64,000 bases of DNA, from assembly GCA_002007465.1 (NCBI GenBank), contig LNAC01000759.1:268260-332259 (forward strand), in the 5' to 3' direction. How positions within the stretch are numbered: position 1 is the stretch's first letter; each line of letters opens with the position of its first letter. A model generated the notes under the pieces. It saw only the letters and a list, made by a program, of their open reading frames with translations. It had not been told where the DNA came from and did not search any database. The position numbers and the translations under genes were made by a program. This stretch comes from Ailurus styani (taxonomy: Eukaryota; Chordata; Mammalia; Carnivora; Ailuridae). This document shows, in pieces, positions 49,552 through 61,168 of this stretch.

Positions 49552-49772
49552 GGGTGCTGAGTGGCTCAGTCACTCAGTGGGTTAAAGCCTCTGCCTTCGG
49601 CTCGGGTCATGATCCCAGGGTCCTGGGATCGAGTCCCACATCGGGCTCTCTGCTCAGCAGGGAGCCTGCTTCCTCCTCTCTCTCTGCCTGCCTCTCTGCC
49701 TACTTGTGATCTCTCTCCCTACTTGTGATCTCTCTCCCTCTGTCAAATAAATAAATAAAATCTTAAAAAAAA
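49552..49772 (+). repeat. CAN-SINE with two internal duplications
   Basis: The head has a duplicated 'cactcagt' segment, and TACTTGTGATCTCTCTCCC is present twice in tandem near 49700-49738. Flanked by TAAAGAAAAAAGA at 49539-49551 and 49773-49785. Confidence 0.94.
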
Positions 49773-50871
49773 TAAAGAAAAAAGAAACAGATAAAATATT
49801 TGGAACTAAATATAAATCCCTATTTTATTTGTGTCATACAAAGCTCTACTTGAATTACATGTTTAGTTTAAAACCTTAAAAGATCTTCTTTGGAGAAGAA
49901 ATTGCAAGTAACTTTTCTAAATATATTAAGGATAATCTATCCAGCACTGTAAGTGGAAATACAAGCACAAAGTAGCAATAAATTTCTTTTTGTTGCAATT
50001 AAACATAGTATCAGCTGAGAAAACATTAGAAGCCATTACAAACACTCTGGAGAGTCAACACACTAATGCAGAAGATACTGAAGTTAACTACTGCCATCTA
50101 GTGAGTTAGTCATATAGCCATTACAGGATTTGACTACTTTGAAACCCATGTTCTTGTTTCATTATTTTCAGGACTGTTCTAGTCAATTTTTATTAGGTCT
50201 TAAGGGAACATATACGAGTCATGCTTATCAAATTTGTGACTTAAATGAATTGAGAACGGAATGGCAATTGCATTAAAGACAGGAAAAAAGCCCTATGCCC
50301 TGACAAATGCAAATCGAACATGCTAATGTTTAATAAATACAGTCACACTTCCATTCCTAATAAAACAAGGCAAAACAAACAGTTTAAGAATACATTTGTG
50401 CCAGTTTGAGGATGGGGAGACAAGGGGCAATGGCAATTCATACAAAAAAGTTGGCCATATGAGGTAACTATGTAAATGTGGTAACTAGATCCACATGCTA
50501 GCTGAAGCATCTTCAGTGGAAAGGATGATCCCCCATGATCAGGATGATAAGAAAAAGAAATACGCTGTTTTAAAACCTGAAAGAACTACTGACAGCCTAA
50601 AACAGAGACGACCACACGGAAAACAGCTTTCCCTCTAAAGGGCTGTCACAAAGAAGTACAAGACACTAGTCTGTGTCGCTCTGAAAAACAGAACCAACTA
50701 AAGGGGGTGATTAAAAGGAGGCGTATGTGCATTTAATGTAAAGAGGAACTTAGTAATTGAGTTGAGACTGATAGGCTGCTTGTGCATCACTATAACTATG
50801 CATGCAGAGACTGAAAGATTGGTTGGTAGCTATAAAAAGTTTCCACGGTCGGATAAATGATTGAATTAGAC

Positions 50872-51090
50872 CAAGGGTCTGCAATCTATAGCCGTGGCCC
50901 AAATCTGGCCTGTTGCTTGGTTTTGTGAATAAACTTTTCTTGGAACACAGGCATGGTTGTTCAATTATGTATTATCTAGGTCTGCTTTTGTGCTAACCCC
51001 AGGTTTGAGTAGTTACAACAGGGACGATATGGCTTTAAAGCTGAAAATATTTACTCTATTGCCCTTCACAGAAAAATGTGCCACCACCTG
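50872..51090 (+). mobile_element. hAT-type non-autonomous DNA transposon (219 bp)
   Basis: The element runs from CAAGGGTCTGCAATC to CCACCACCTG and is flanked by 8-base duplications AATTAGAC (50864-50871) and AATTAGAT (51091-51098). An 8-base duplication is the hAT signature. Its interior (GTGGCCCAAATCTGGCCTG, TTGAGTAGTTACAACAGGGA) matches a common mammalian MER-class family. A second copy is at 48500-48684. Confidence 0.75.
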
Positions 51091-51714
51091 AATTAGATAA
51101 TTAAGAAGATTCCTTCTAATTCCTCTATGAATGTTAGCTTCAGAGTGCAAGTCTTCTGAGAGCAATGACTGGCTATTTATAAGCTTTATCAGAAGGATGA
51201 GTAGACAGGGATCCCAATTCAAAAATAATCATTACTGAGTTGATCCACAAACTCTGAAACCCTTCCTTTCCTTTTCAGAATTGTATAAAGGAAACTGGAT
51301 TCACAGAACGTTCAGATTTTTCTCTGTTTATTGTTTCGTTCATCCTGTAACTTTGGCTACATCATTTAATTTTTCTTTGCCTTACTGAAGAATGACATAA
51401 AGTTAGCTGCAAACAATTTGACACCTTCCACCCTCCCTCTTATTCATGTCTGCCTCCCTGTCCCCCCAAGCTAAAGGCATAATCCAGAAGAAACATTTAC
51501 CAAATCTTTGTGGGTTCTCTGGGGAGAACTAGGAAATCAAACCCAACAACTGTACTAGTTGGATATTCTTTTAGCTTATCATGATTCACTAAAAGGTGGA
51601 AGAAGAAATACTTTTTTAGTAATAGTGACATGTAACATATCCAATAACTTCACATCATATGGTATAAAGCAGTAATGTGAAACAAAACTGTGATGATGGA
51701 AACGCTCTATATCT

Positions 51715-51780
51715 TTTTTTTTTTTAAGATTTTATTTATTTATTTGACACAGAGGGAGAGGGAGAGATCACAAGTAGGCA
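51715..51780 (-). repeat. 5'-truncated young CAN-SINE (66 bp)
   Basis: Only the tail and the last part of the SINE are present, up to 'cacaagtaggca'. Perfect 17-base duplication GGAAACGCTCTATATCT at 51698-51714 and 51781-51797. Confidence 0.93.
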
Positions 51781-52598
51781 GGAAACGCTCTATATCTATG
51801 TTAGCCAGTAAGTGGCTAGCTACTAGCTACTAGCCACAAGTATATGAAATGTAGCCAGTGAGAACTAGAATTTAAAGTTTAGTAAGGAACTACAATTTTA
51901 TTTAATTAATTTAAATTTAAATAATCACATGTAGCAGGTACCTATTCTTCTGAATAGCACAGATAAAAGGGATATTTTCAGAAATAATTTTTTAAGAATT
52001 GTATTAGTTAATTCATTTAACGTCTTTAAAGAAAAACTACTAGATAGAAAAGGGAAGTGGGTGATGGTGAAAGGAGAAATGGAATACTTGTGAAAAGCCA
52101 TGATACTAAATAAACATTTAGTTCTAGGAAGGATATGAGATTTTTAATTATTAAATGTTCTGCTTTTGGGGGTTTTACTTTTTTTTATTCAGTTTTTGCT
52201 ATAATAACAGGGATTATTTTAACAAATATATAATAATAATTAGTTCTAAATTAGGCCTATTTCATTCATGGATAGTTCTACTTATTGATCTTATTTTGGC
52301 CCTCAATTTGTTTCTTTACTTCTGTAATTTCTCTAATACCATTCTGTGGTTTTGTCGTCTTTCCTTCCAATGCCTGTGTTGCTGAATTCTTATTTTCATT
52401 ATTTCTCCAGCAAAAATAGTTTCATGCAATTTTAGCCCTTTTCTTGGATTATACTGGCTTTCACTTGGAGTTTTTCTATTGTATGAAACTTTAGTTCTTT
52501 TTCTATAGCGGTATGTTGGTGTAGCTAATATTCCTTTCACTTTGTCGTGACTAACATGGGTAGCTCTTAGACAGTACAAGGGAATTTTCCTTGATAGA

Positions 52599-53033
52599 CA
52601 GGTATCCCCTGGTTTAAAAGTTCATGGTAGGCCACGTTGCTTTTATGAAAGACCAACATTAGTACCTGTTCTTGCTAACTGAAAGAAATATGAAGAGGAT
52701 TTTTGCTTTAACAAAAATGAAGCAAAAAGCACAGATAGTGTTTAACATTTGTTTTGTGGCAAACTGAGCAGAGAGAGCCGCCCTGCCCAGCTCCTTCCCC
52801 AGAAGGACACTCAGCATCTCAGCACCAAGCCACCATAGCTTTGAACTTTGTGAGCATCTCTGCTTTATCCTGATTTATTTTGTGTATCTGTTAGCAAGAT
52901 ATTTCTTAGGGTGTCTAAAAAGCCTAAAAGAGGTTATTTTTGGGTCTGGGAATAATAAAAAAAAAATTGCTGCATCAATGCCATTTGGCTTACAAATGAG
53001 AATGCTCTACTTTTGGGTAGCAGGGGTAACTTG
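52599..53033 (+). mobile_element. Complete non-autonomous Tigger-like (pogo) element
   Basis: The left end CAGGTATCCCCTG (52599-52611) pairs imperfectly with the right end CAGGGGTAACTTG (53021-53033), whose reverse complement is CAAGTTACCCCTG. Internal phrases (TTTATGAAAGACCAACATTA, AAGATATTTCTTAGGGTGTC) are those of an internally deleted Tigger-like family. No coding capacity. The exact family was not determined. Confidence 0.7.
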
Positions 53034-53479
53034 CACTTTTACCTTTTATAGCACCTGTCTGTCCTCTCTGAACTAGAGTTTCAAGGTCTGAATATTATAT
53101 GTGGGGGAGGGAAGGAACGCCCCCTAAAGCCCAATAGAGCTTTGTTGGGTTTTTTGGGTTCCTTGCTGTTGTGAGATTTTGTCATGTCTTATACAAGGAT
53201 ACACTCCAGTGAAGAATGGATTTAGTCACATAAGCCCTGAAAATAGCAAGCCCTAGCAATTTTTCTTGCTTCTGCTGAAATTCTGAGATACTGTGTGATG
53301 GTAAGTAGGTGCACTGTTTAATGTTGTCCAATGGTGCTTGCTCATTCTCTCGGTTTGATTCTCTCCAGATTGGTAAAAAGCTCAGAATTTGGTAAATTCA
53401 TCTTTTCTAAATGGCCTTTAAAAAGTGGAAGTGGCATCAGAATTTTTCTTTCTTCAACTTCTACTTTTTTTTTTTTTTT

Positions 53480-53700
53480 TAAACAAAATGTTAGTACTGG
53501 CTTTATTCATAATTGCCAAATGCTGGAAACAAACCAAATGCCCTTCAGCAGTTGAATGGATAAACAAACTGTCATACTCCCATACAGTGGAATATCACCT
53601 AGCAATTAAAAGGAAAAAAATATTGATAAAGACAGTAATATGGATGAATCTCAAATGCATTATGCTGAGTGAAAGTCAATCTCTACTTTTTGAAATTATG
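53480..53700 (+). mobile_element. L1 3'-end fragment
   Basis: CTTTATTCATAATTGCCAAA, GAATGGATAAACAAACTGTC and ATTATGCTGAGTGAAAGTCA are L1 ORF2-end sequence. A long T run precedes it at 53465-53480, and TCTACTTTTT occurs on both sides (near 53459 and 53682). Confidence 0.65.
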
Positions 53701-54108
53701 GCAATGAAGTTGCACACAATCTTTTCTGAGTGGTTGTTGCTTTGATTTATTTCATCAGAAACAAGCATTCTGTGATCCAGTTTTGTTTCACATCTTTAAC
53801 TGGGAGGCTAGTCTATGCTTTTAAATAAAAGGCTTAGCTGAATATGTATAATAAATATTAAAACTCTGGTAGCTGTGATTGAAAATCGAGCGAGATGGCT
53901 AAAATATTAAATAAGTAATTGCCAAGTAAATCTCAGACCATCCGTAATGTTTATAATAAAATGATTAGCTTTTCTGTGGAGTTGTATACAGGAATTTCAC
54001 ACCAAAAGCAACAATTTTTTAAACTCATACGTAAATTCCATTTTAATGTTACTTTAGACTACCTGTTTTCTTGATTGAAGATCATTTAAACTATGTTCTT
54101 ATACTCAC

Positions 54109-54222
54109 AGGCCAAGGCTGTAGATCATTCAGTCCCTTTTCTAATTTCTCAACATCTGGAAACTTTGTGGCTCCATCTGCATCTGCCATAAGGATCTTTT
54201 CTCCTCGAGAACTGAATATACC
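54109..54222 (-). CDS. ALG5: ALG5 exon 6: DAD metal/UDP site
   Basis: The 114-base, phase-0 exon has acceptor ATGCAG and donor GTGAGT. It encodes 38 residues (150-187), starting GIFSSRGEKILMADADGATK. The DAD at about 163-165 is the GT2 DxD motif, expected to hold the divalent metal with UDP-glucose. The exon ends DLQPWP, a linker before the next conserved block. Its nearest neighbours in the gene lie 4.1 kb upstream (exon 5) and 11.9 kb downstream (exon 7). Confidence 0.97.
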
Positions 54223-54688
54223 CTGCATTTAAACATTTCAATTAAAAGAAAGTTGATTAAAATTAAGGTTAAATTCAATGACATGTCAGTCTGTTTTACT
54301 TAAAATAGCTAATATTACATAGTCTAATTTAGGCCAAAGGTCCCTGAAAACACATTACGTTGATAAGATCCTTCCAAATGTATCTAATGCCTATGTAATG
54401 ATTTTAAAAACTTTGTGAGATCATACCACTAATATCTTACAAAATATGATCAGAAAATAGATTTGGACAAATAAAAGGTATCCTACATCAATAAAAACAA
54501 AAAAGTAAAATAACTATCATATACATTATATATGTACTGTACATGTATCTGGGCTACTTTAGGGCAGCATATGAAGAACATATTTATGGGTGGATTGAAC
54601 AAATATAATATATACGAACTTGCTGTGAACACATCCTAAGATGACCGATCTTTAGTATCCTTTATTATGGAATCTAAAGTGGGTTTTT

Positions 54689-54882
54689 TTTTTTAAAGAT
54701 TTTATTTATTTATTTGGCAGAGAGAGAGAAAGATCACAAATAGGCAGAGAGGCAGGCAGAGAGAGGGGGAAAGCAGGCTCTCCGCCGAGCAGAGAGCCCG
54801 ATGCAGGGCTTGATCCCAGAACCCTGAGATCATGACCTAAGCCAAAGGCAGAGGCTTAACCCACTGAGCCACCCAGGTGCCC
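54689..54882 (-). repeat. Young CAN-SINE nested in the tail of another
   Basis: Flanked by CTAAAGTGGGTTTTT (54674-54688) and CTAAAATGGGTTTTT (54883-54897). It separates the older SINE at 54898-55084 from its left duplication. Confidence 0.93.
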
Positions 54883-54897
54883 CTAAAATGGGTTTTT

Positions 54898-55084
54898 ATA
54901 AAAATTTTATTTATTTATTTGAGAGAGAGAGAGGAGAGAGCACAAGTGGGGGGAGTAGCAGAGGCAGAGCGAGAAGCAGATTCCCCGCTGATCAGGGACC
55001 CTGAAGTGGGGCTCATTCCCAGGACCCTGAGATCATGACCTGAGCTGAAGGAAGACGCTTAACCAACCTTATTCCAGGTGCCCC
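54898..55084 (-). repeat. Older CAN-SINE, host of the 54689 insertion
   Basis: Its own duplication TGGAATCTAA lies at 54668-54677 and 55085-55094, across the younger SINE, so it inserted first. Confidence 0.9.
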
Positions 55085-55689
55085 TGGAATCTAATTTAGT
55101 TTAATTACTAAATAAAGAAATATGGAATATCACTAAAATTTAGGAAATGTGGATATATCCAAATACTATTTTATGTAATTTGAGGGTTCTGACACTTAGC
55201 AAAATTATGTCTCTCAATATTGAATTGATTGATCTTTTGTGTAAAATATGGCTCTATGAGTGTACATTTTGCATGGAAATAAACTATACATCAACTCTTA
55301 ATTCATGGTCCACTTGAGTGAATTCACTGTTAAGTATAAATATATGTATGATTTAACACAGCAGAATACAGCTTGTGATATCACTTAACAGTATGAATAT
55401 AGTTAAGATAAATACAAATCTACATAAAATTTTGATGACTTATTCTTATAGGATAAACCTAATAATTAGTTTCTGTAATTAAAAAAAATCAAATCCGTTA
55501 GAATACAGGTGAAAAAGAGGAATAAATCGTTTTATTTAACATCTAGACAAAAAGCCAACCTACCCCCTCCAAAAAAAAAACCCAAAGGATTATTTCAGAG
55601 ATACACATTACGGGTGAACTGGAGGTAATTATTTAGCATTATAGAAAAATGTCTTTAGCTTTCAATGTTGTTTAAGCCACTTTAATATT

Positions 55690-56930
55690 TTTAAAGGAGG
55701 TTCTTTAATGACTACTCTCCACTGTACCAATGATGGCCTTCACTTCACTGCCAAACTTGTTGAAAAAGCAGTCTATGTTGGCGCCTCCCTTTCTTATCCA
55801 TTTAATCCCACCCTATCCCCTCTCACTGCTCAGAGGCCTCATCATTATGTGCTTTGTTTCCCCAAGGCTTGGTTTCCAGCTGTCTGTCCTTTTCCTCCAC
55901 CTTCTTCTTTGCCAACTTAATGGGTTCAACTATCATCTGATGCATGTGAATTACTCACTTACACTCTACCAGGCTATTCTGGATACCACTACTTGGTATT
56001 GCAAACTCACCATGGCTCAAACTCAATTAAACGTACTGTCTTTTAAACCAGCTCCTCCTCCAGTGTTTTATTCCTTCTGTAAATGACATCCTCCTCCTCT
56101 GTCACCCAAGGCCATGGTTAAATTATTCCTTTCCCTGACCACCTGATACCATTTTATCTCATTTTAATCCCCCCCCCCACATTTGTCCTCTCCTCTTCTG
56201 CTGCTATGTCACCATCATGATCCAAATAACAATTCTCTGTACCTCGCTTATACCACTGCGCTGGCTGCTGTCACTCTGTCAAAGGTGAGAGTCTAAAAGT
56301 CCCTAGCCTAAAAGTTTAGGATCTGAACTCATCTACCTCTCTGACTTTATCCCTATAAAGCTAACCCACATGTACCACCAGCAGCTCCTTACTGTGACAC
56401 TTTCTTTCATACCTTTGGTCATGTTCCTCCTCTGCAAGCTTCCTGCCCAAACTTTTGCCTGGATAATTCCTAGTCCTCCTTGAAGATTCAGTGCAGCATT
56501 GACCTCCTATGGGAAGTATTTGCTGTTGCTCCTCCCAGATGGAAGGTGGTGCCGACATTTTCATACACTTCTATTATAGTGTTTATACTACTCAACTATG
56601 ATATCCTTAAGGATAGGATGATTGTCTTTTTTTAAGATTTATTTATTTTAGAGAGAGAGAGAGCATGTACACTCAAGTGGGGATAGGGGCAGAGGGAGCG
56701 GCAATCTTCAAGCAGACTCTCCACTGAGTGTGGAGCCCCCATGCAGGGCTTGACATGGGTGTCAATCCCAGAACCATGAAATCATAACCTGAGCCAAAAT
56801 TAAGAGTCAGATACTCAACTGACTGAGCTACCTAGGCACCCCTGGTTGTCCTTTATCTCAGTATCTCTAATAAAGTAACAGACATCTAGTAGGCACTCTA
56901 ATGTTGACTGAATAAGTGAATGGATGGATT
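55690..56930 (+). mobile_element. LINE-2 3' half, split by a CAN-SINE
   Basis: A decayed L2 reverse-transcriptase region (CACTGCCAAACTTGTTGAAA near 55745, later AAACCAGCTCCTCCTCCAGT) is followed by the L2 3' UTR, ending TAGTAGGCACTCTAATGTTG near 56890. A CAN-SINE at 56630-56842 interrupts the 3' end. Frames are broken. Confidence 0.65.
56630..56842 (-). repeat. CAN-SINE inside an L2
   Basis: Tail TTTAAGATTTATTTATTTTAG and head GAGCTACCTAGGCACCCC. Probable duplication GATTGTCTTT / GGTTGTCCTTT. Confidence 0.9.
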
Positions 56931-57104
56931 TAAAGGCCACCATGATACTGCATCCCCCTATTTCCTTTTTCTCCTTTTTGCATGTCCCATGACCCAGTCA
57001 GAGCAAACTCACTGCTCCCAGTATACATTCTAAGGGTCCAGACTTCTGCCTTTTCTTACTTTGCTGACTGGCATGCTCTTTCCTCAACTTTTCCCACATA
57101 CTAT

Positions 57105-57310
57105 CAGCGATGTTACGTTAAGAGCATGGATTTCAGGGTACTAACCTAATCTAAACCTTTATTCCACCTATTAGTAACTATGTGACCTTGAGTAAGCTAC
57201 TTTACCTACCTATGTGTCGCATCCCTCATCTCCATAATTGAAAAAATAGGACCTAACTCATGAAACAATATGAGGAGGATTAAATGTGATAATTATGCTG
57301 AAGTGGTTAA
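57105..57310 (+). repeat. MIR
   Basis: TATGTGACCTTGAGTAAGCT and the following 'ctcatctccataattg' and 'gaggattaaatgtgat' segments are MIR core sequence. Confidence 0.75.
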
Positions 57311-57369
57311 TTTACTCAAAATAACCAATCAAGTAGAATAACCAAGTGGAAGCCATTGTTCACCACTGT

Positions 57370-57830
57370 TGGAGGCTTGGCTTTGGGGACATCTCCTTTG
57401 TTAAGTCTGCTTGACACATGCCCGAGACTGCTGGTTATCTACTCAGTATCTATTCTTTCCTCCTTTTTTACTAACGGATCTCTCATTAGGTCAGAAGTGA
57501 CAATGTTAGAAACATTTCTCAGCTTTCCTTGGAAACAGGGGTGGCCTTGTGACATTGTTCTTGCCAATGAGAATTAAGTAAGTCATTGGGTGGAACTTCT
57601 AGGAAAGCTCCCTAAAAGGGGGCAAACCACCCAGCATATATCTTCTGCCTTTGCCCTTCTTCTTCCTATCTGGAACGTGGATGTAATGGCTAGTACTCCA
57701 GCAGTCACCTTGTGTGCATGAGGACGAGGGAGCGAAAAGTTAGGAGGCAGGGTTTCTGATGACACCATGTTCAACAAGGCCTGGGCTGCCTACACTTAAA
57801 CTTCTCTTTATGGGGAGGCAGAAATAAAAT
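57370..57830 (+). repeat. Unclassified old interspersed repeat-like block
   Basis: 'aaacaggggtggccttgtgac', 'tggaacgtggatgtaatggc' and a final 'ggaggcagaaataaaataaacctctaaatcatttaaggcac' resemble a common mammalian interspersed repeat with an AATAAA-like end. I could not name the family. Confidence 0.4.
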
Positions 57831-58351
57831 AAACCTCTAAATCATTTAAGGCACTCTTTTATATTTTCTTTCACATATCTATCTTGATTTGTGGTCTTTC
57901 TTCAGAGTATCTTGACTCTGAACGTAACCTATTCCTTTTGGAATTTCTATAGTACTTCATGTGTACCTCCCATAAGTACAGCAGACTGCAAATTCCATCA
58001 GGATAGACCCAGATCAGATTTTATAAACTGCAAAAAAAAAATCATTTAAACTTATTATCCAGTAACTATATCGAAGACGCACAGAGGCAAACGGTAACAT
58101 TTTAAACTTTGATTAAAATAAGCATATTCTCCTGAGTTACCCAGTATGTTACAGGTATGGCATGATTTTTAAGATTTGATCACATTATATATACAAAATT
58201 GTATGAAGTTCTTATTAAAACTAATTTGCCACTATCCTGAAATGGTGGTATTCAACTAGCTAGTTGTAGAATGCAAATGTACTACAGTCTGCAAAGAAGT
58301 GATTAAAAAAATGTTTATATTTTAGATAAAAATGTTGAAACGATGTATTAC

Positions 58352-58444
58352 CATCCTGATAGCTCCGCCTTTCCCGCGATTCTTCACCAGCGTTATCACT
58401 CGTACTTTGTCACTTCCATATTTCTGGCAATATTTAAAAGCTAC
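58352..58444 (-). CDS. ALG5: ALG5 exon 5
   Basis: The 93-base, phase-0 exon has acceptor ACAG and donor GTAATA. It encodes 31 residues (119-149), beginning VAFKYCQKYG and ending VKNRGKGGAIRM. The NRGKGGAIR stretch (about 140-148) is the conserved N-x-G-K-G-x-A-x-R loop of dolichyl-phosphate sugar synthases. The lysine and arginine expected there are present. Confidence 0.96.
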
Positions 58445-58897
58445 CTGTCAAATTATATAAAAGTCAGAATAATATTAACTTGGATTCCAAGACAGTAACA
58501 TAAACTGCATTTATGAGTTTGGCTTAAATACTGCTGTTCCAGTTGCCTTCTTCTTGTGACTAGATTATACTCACTGTACATTTTAATGGCCAAGAGTTGT
58601 TGAATTCCTGATGCCAAGAACAAATAATGACCCACAAAGTCACAATTCACTTTCCTGCAGAGGTACAACCAGAACAGGCAGCAGCTCTCTCTTATTCTGA
58701 CTCCTTTATTTACACTAATGAGCAGCCAGAGAAAATAAAATCCATGCACTGATCAACTGGTACACACTTGTGATTGCCATCCCCTCCTTACTGCTTAACG
58801 ATTCGTTTACTTGTCAGCAACTGATCTTATTCCCCGGAGAAGTTGTTCATATCCTGGACCATGTTCCCCCAAATCTTTTTATTCAATTGCCATTACT

Positions 58898-59085
58898 GTT
58901 TTGTTTTGTTTTTAAGATTATTTATTTTGAGAGAGAGACTGTGTGTGCGAGTGGGGAGGGAGAGGGGTCACAAACTCCCCACTGAGGTGTATCCTGTTGT
59001 GGGGCTTGATCTTGTAACCCTGAGATCATGACTTGAGCTGAAACCAAGAGTCGGAAACTTAATCCACAGAATCACCCAGGAGCTC
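58898..59085 (-). repeat. CAN-SINE (older)
   Basis: Diverged copy, head GAATCACCCAGGAGCTC. Flanked by perfect TTGCCATTACT at 58887-58897 and 59086-59096. Confidence 0.88.
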
Positions 59086-59267
59086 TTGCCATTACTTTTT
59101 GATTTAAAATCAAAGCCATGAAAGGTGATCTGCATTTGCTGTGTACATCTCTTCACCAGTCAGTCAGTCATTAATCCACTGTGGTACGGTCCATACCCTT
59201 TGTTTTTCCACATCGCTTTTCTATCTTATCTCTCCTCACCAACAGCATCCTCTTTTTCATTTTTTAT

Positions 59268-59371
59268 TTCATTTTTTATGTAGGCTTCATGCCTGGTGTG
59301 GAGCCCTGAGACTGAGACCTGAGCTGAGGTCAAGAGCTAGACACGTAACCAACTGAGCCACCCAGGTGCCC
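59268..59371 (-). repeat. Short old CAN-SINE variant
   Basis: 'catgcctggtgtggagccctgag' and CTGAGCCACCCAGGTGCCC blocks. Left edge uncertain. Confidence 0.7.
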
Positions 59372-59381
59372 ACCTTTCCTT

Positions 59382-59476
59382 TTTTTTAAGTAGGGCTCAT
59401 GCCCAACGAGGGCCTTGAACTCACAATTCCAAGATCAAAAGTTGCATGCTCTACTGACTGAGCCATCCATGCACAC
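59382..59476 (-). repeat. Short old CAN-SINE variant
   Basis: 'catgcccaacgagggccttgaactcac' and CTGACTGAGCCATCCATGC blocks. CCTTTCCTTTT-like sequence on both sides may be the duplication. Confidence 0.75.
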
Positions 59477-60025
59477 CAATACCCTTTCCTTTTGACTCTC
59501 ATTTCCATAGGGAGTTTGAAGTTATTTTCACTCCTGGCAGACCAGCTTTTATTTTCTCGAGCAGCTCAGTAGCTATAGGTCTAAGAATGCAGGAATGTGA
59601 GGGGACAATACTCTAAGACACTTGTTATCTCCCATGGGTAAATCTGGATGGAGGTATGCTAAAGGACATATCTGATACCCTGAGCCAGATATGAAGGCAT
59701 CTTTCTATTTGCATGACTGCTTTAGAAATTGTAAGGCAAAGTGGAGCATAAAGAAAAAAAACCATGCTTAGGAAAAAGGAACCATATATTGGTAGGCAAA
59801 GAAGGCTCTCAGTGGCCATGGTGAATTATGCATATTTTCTCCCAGCCTGGTGATTTTCAAAGCTTCCCTGGTCTTATGGAGTGGTGGAACAGCAAAACCC
59901 ACACTGTAACAATAGAGTGCTAGCACAGCGTCAGCGTTCTCTGATGAGTGGAAAGAAGACTTTATATCTGTTAAATTACTCTATTTTTTCTACCTACTGG
60001 CAATACTACAAGCAAATTTACTTAC

Positions 60026-60094
60026 CTTTGAAGTCTGGTCTTTGCTGCCATCATCAACTACTATCACCTCATAAGTGAACGTAGGATCTTGCTT
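60026..60094 (-). CDS. ALG5: ALG5 exon 4: DDGS nucleotide-binding motif
   Basis: The 69-base, phase-0 exon has acceptor TTGCAG and donor GTAAGT. It encodes 23 residues (96-118), including EVIVVDDGSKDQT. The DDGS at about 109-112 is the GT2 signature that contacts the uridine diphosphate part of UDP-glucose. All motif residues are intact. Confidence 0.97.
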
Positions 60095-60604
60095 CTGCAA
60101 GAAACAAAAATAAAATACTATAATTTGGCATACATGCCATCAAGAATTCTGATAAAATGGCAAGGAGTTTAAATAACAATTGTTTTAGTGTGATATGTAT
60201 AAAAATGAATACAAATAAATGTACAAAAACCACATAAAAAGGCCAAGAACCAAAAAGGAGGAAAGACACTGGACAAGAGCAGAAGGCAAACACTGACTGG
60301 ACATCTGTGTGTCCCCTCCTCCCCCACGACCCACCCTGCACCAAATCGGTGGGAGCAGCCTGGTGCTAGCAGGGCTGAGCACCTCTGAGAGATGCTAAAA
60401 ACATGTATGAGGTTGGAGGTTAGAACATGTAGTTCTAACCTGGCTACACTATTTCTTAGCCTTATGAACTTCTGGCCTGTTTTCTCATTTAAACCTCCCC
60501 CCCTCCAAAATCCTAGTCCATGTGGTTCCTGTGAAAACACGTAATAGAAGCGATAGAAACCTCATATATAACGAAGGCTCCATTCTCTCCCTCTTTTATT
60601 TTTT

Positions 60605-60715
60605 CTTTTTTAAAGATTTTATTTTTAAGTAATCTCTACACCCAACATGGGGCTTGAACTCACAATCCTGAGACTAAGAGTTGCAGGCTCCACTGACCGA
60701 GCCAGCCAGGTGCCC
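60605..60715 (-). repeat. Short old CAN-SINE variant
   Basis: AAAGATTTTATTTTTAAGTA tail, 'cacccaacatggggcttgaactcac' block, and GAGCCAGCCAGGTGCCC head. Confidence 0.82.
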
Positions 60716-61168
60716 CTATCTCCCTTTTCTTTCAACTCAAGTTTTGAATGTGGCCCCCACTCTTTCAATGAATCTTCTATCTTCCTTTCAAAGTAAATCA
60801 AAACAAGGAATTTTCTAAAAAAAGAAAAAAAAGAACCCAGCCACAAAGCTCATTTGTTTCTTAAACTCTCCAAGGAGATTCCAACAGCGGCCGATGATCC
60901 AAACCAAGGAGATATATTAGTTTTCTTCTCCTTATGTGGGGAAAGAAGAGAAAATAAATGAGGGGAACTCCTCTGAATAATAAAGAAAAACAAGAACCAT
61001 TTCACTTCCACTGTAAGTCTTTTTCAGATAAATGCCTTTTTAAAAAGTCACAAAAGTAAAAACAGCATCGTGGGGCCACACAAAGTCTGCAGACGTACTC
61101 AATTTTAAATATATCATCAGGCAAGAAGATAAGGTAAAAAGTGGGAGGGAGGGACATAAGAAATTTCT

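Larger units (their letters stand above)
42230..54108 (-). other. ALG5: ALG5 intron 6
   Basis: This is the largest intron in the window (11.9 kb). It holds L1 fragments (about 42850-44940 plus, 45150-46150 minus, 53480-53700 plus), a complete Tigger-like element (52599-53033), two hAT elements, a MIR, and several CAN-SINEs, including the one with an apparent transduced segment and a 5'-truncated copy. Confidence 0.85.
54223..58351 (-). other. ALG5: ALG5 intron 5
   Basis: This 4.1-kb intron contains a nested pair of CAN-SINEs (54678-55084), a long L2 fragment on the opposite strand (about 55690-56930) with a SINE inside it, a MIR (about 57105-57310), and an unclassified old repeat-like block (about 57370-57830). 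Confidence 0.85.
58445..60025 (-). other. ALG5: ALG5 intron 4
   Basis: This 1.6-kb intron contains three minus-strand CAN-SINE-type repeats between 58898 and 59476. The remaining sequence shows no recognised feature. Confidence 0.85.

Noticed and set aside
53465..53700. L1 fragment preceded by a T run as a recent antisense insertion
   Set aside because: The L1 sequence itself is in plus orientation, so the left T run is not its poly(A) tail. The fragment is diverged and old.
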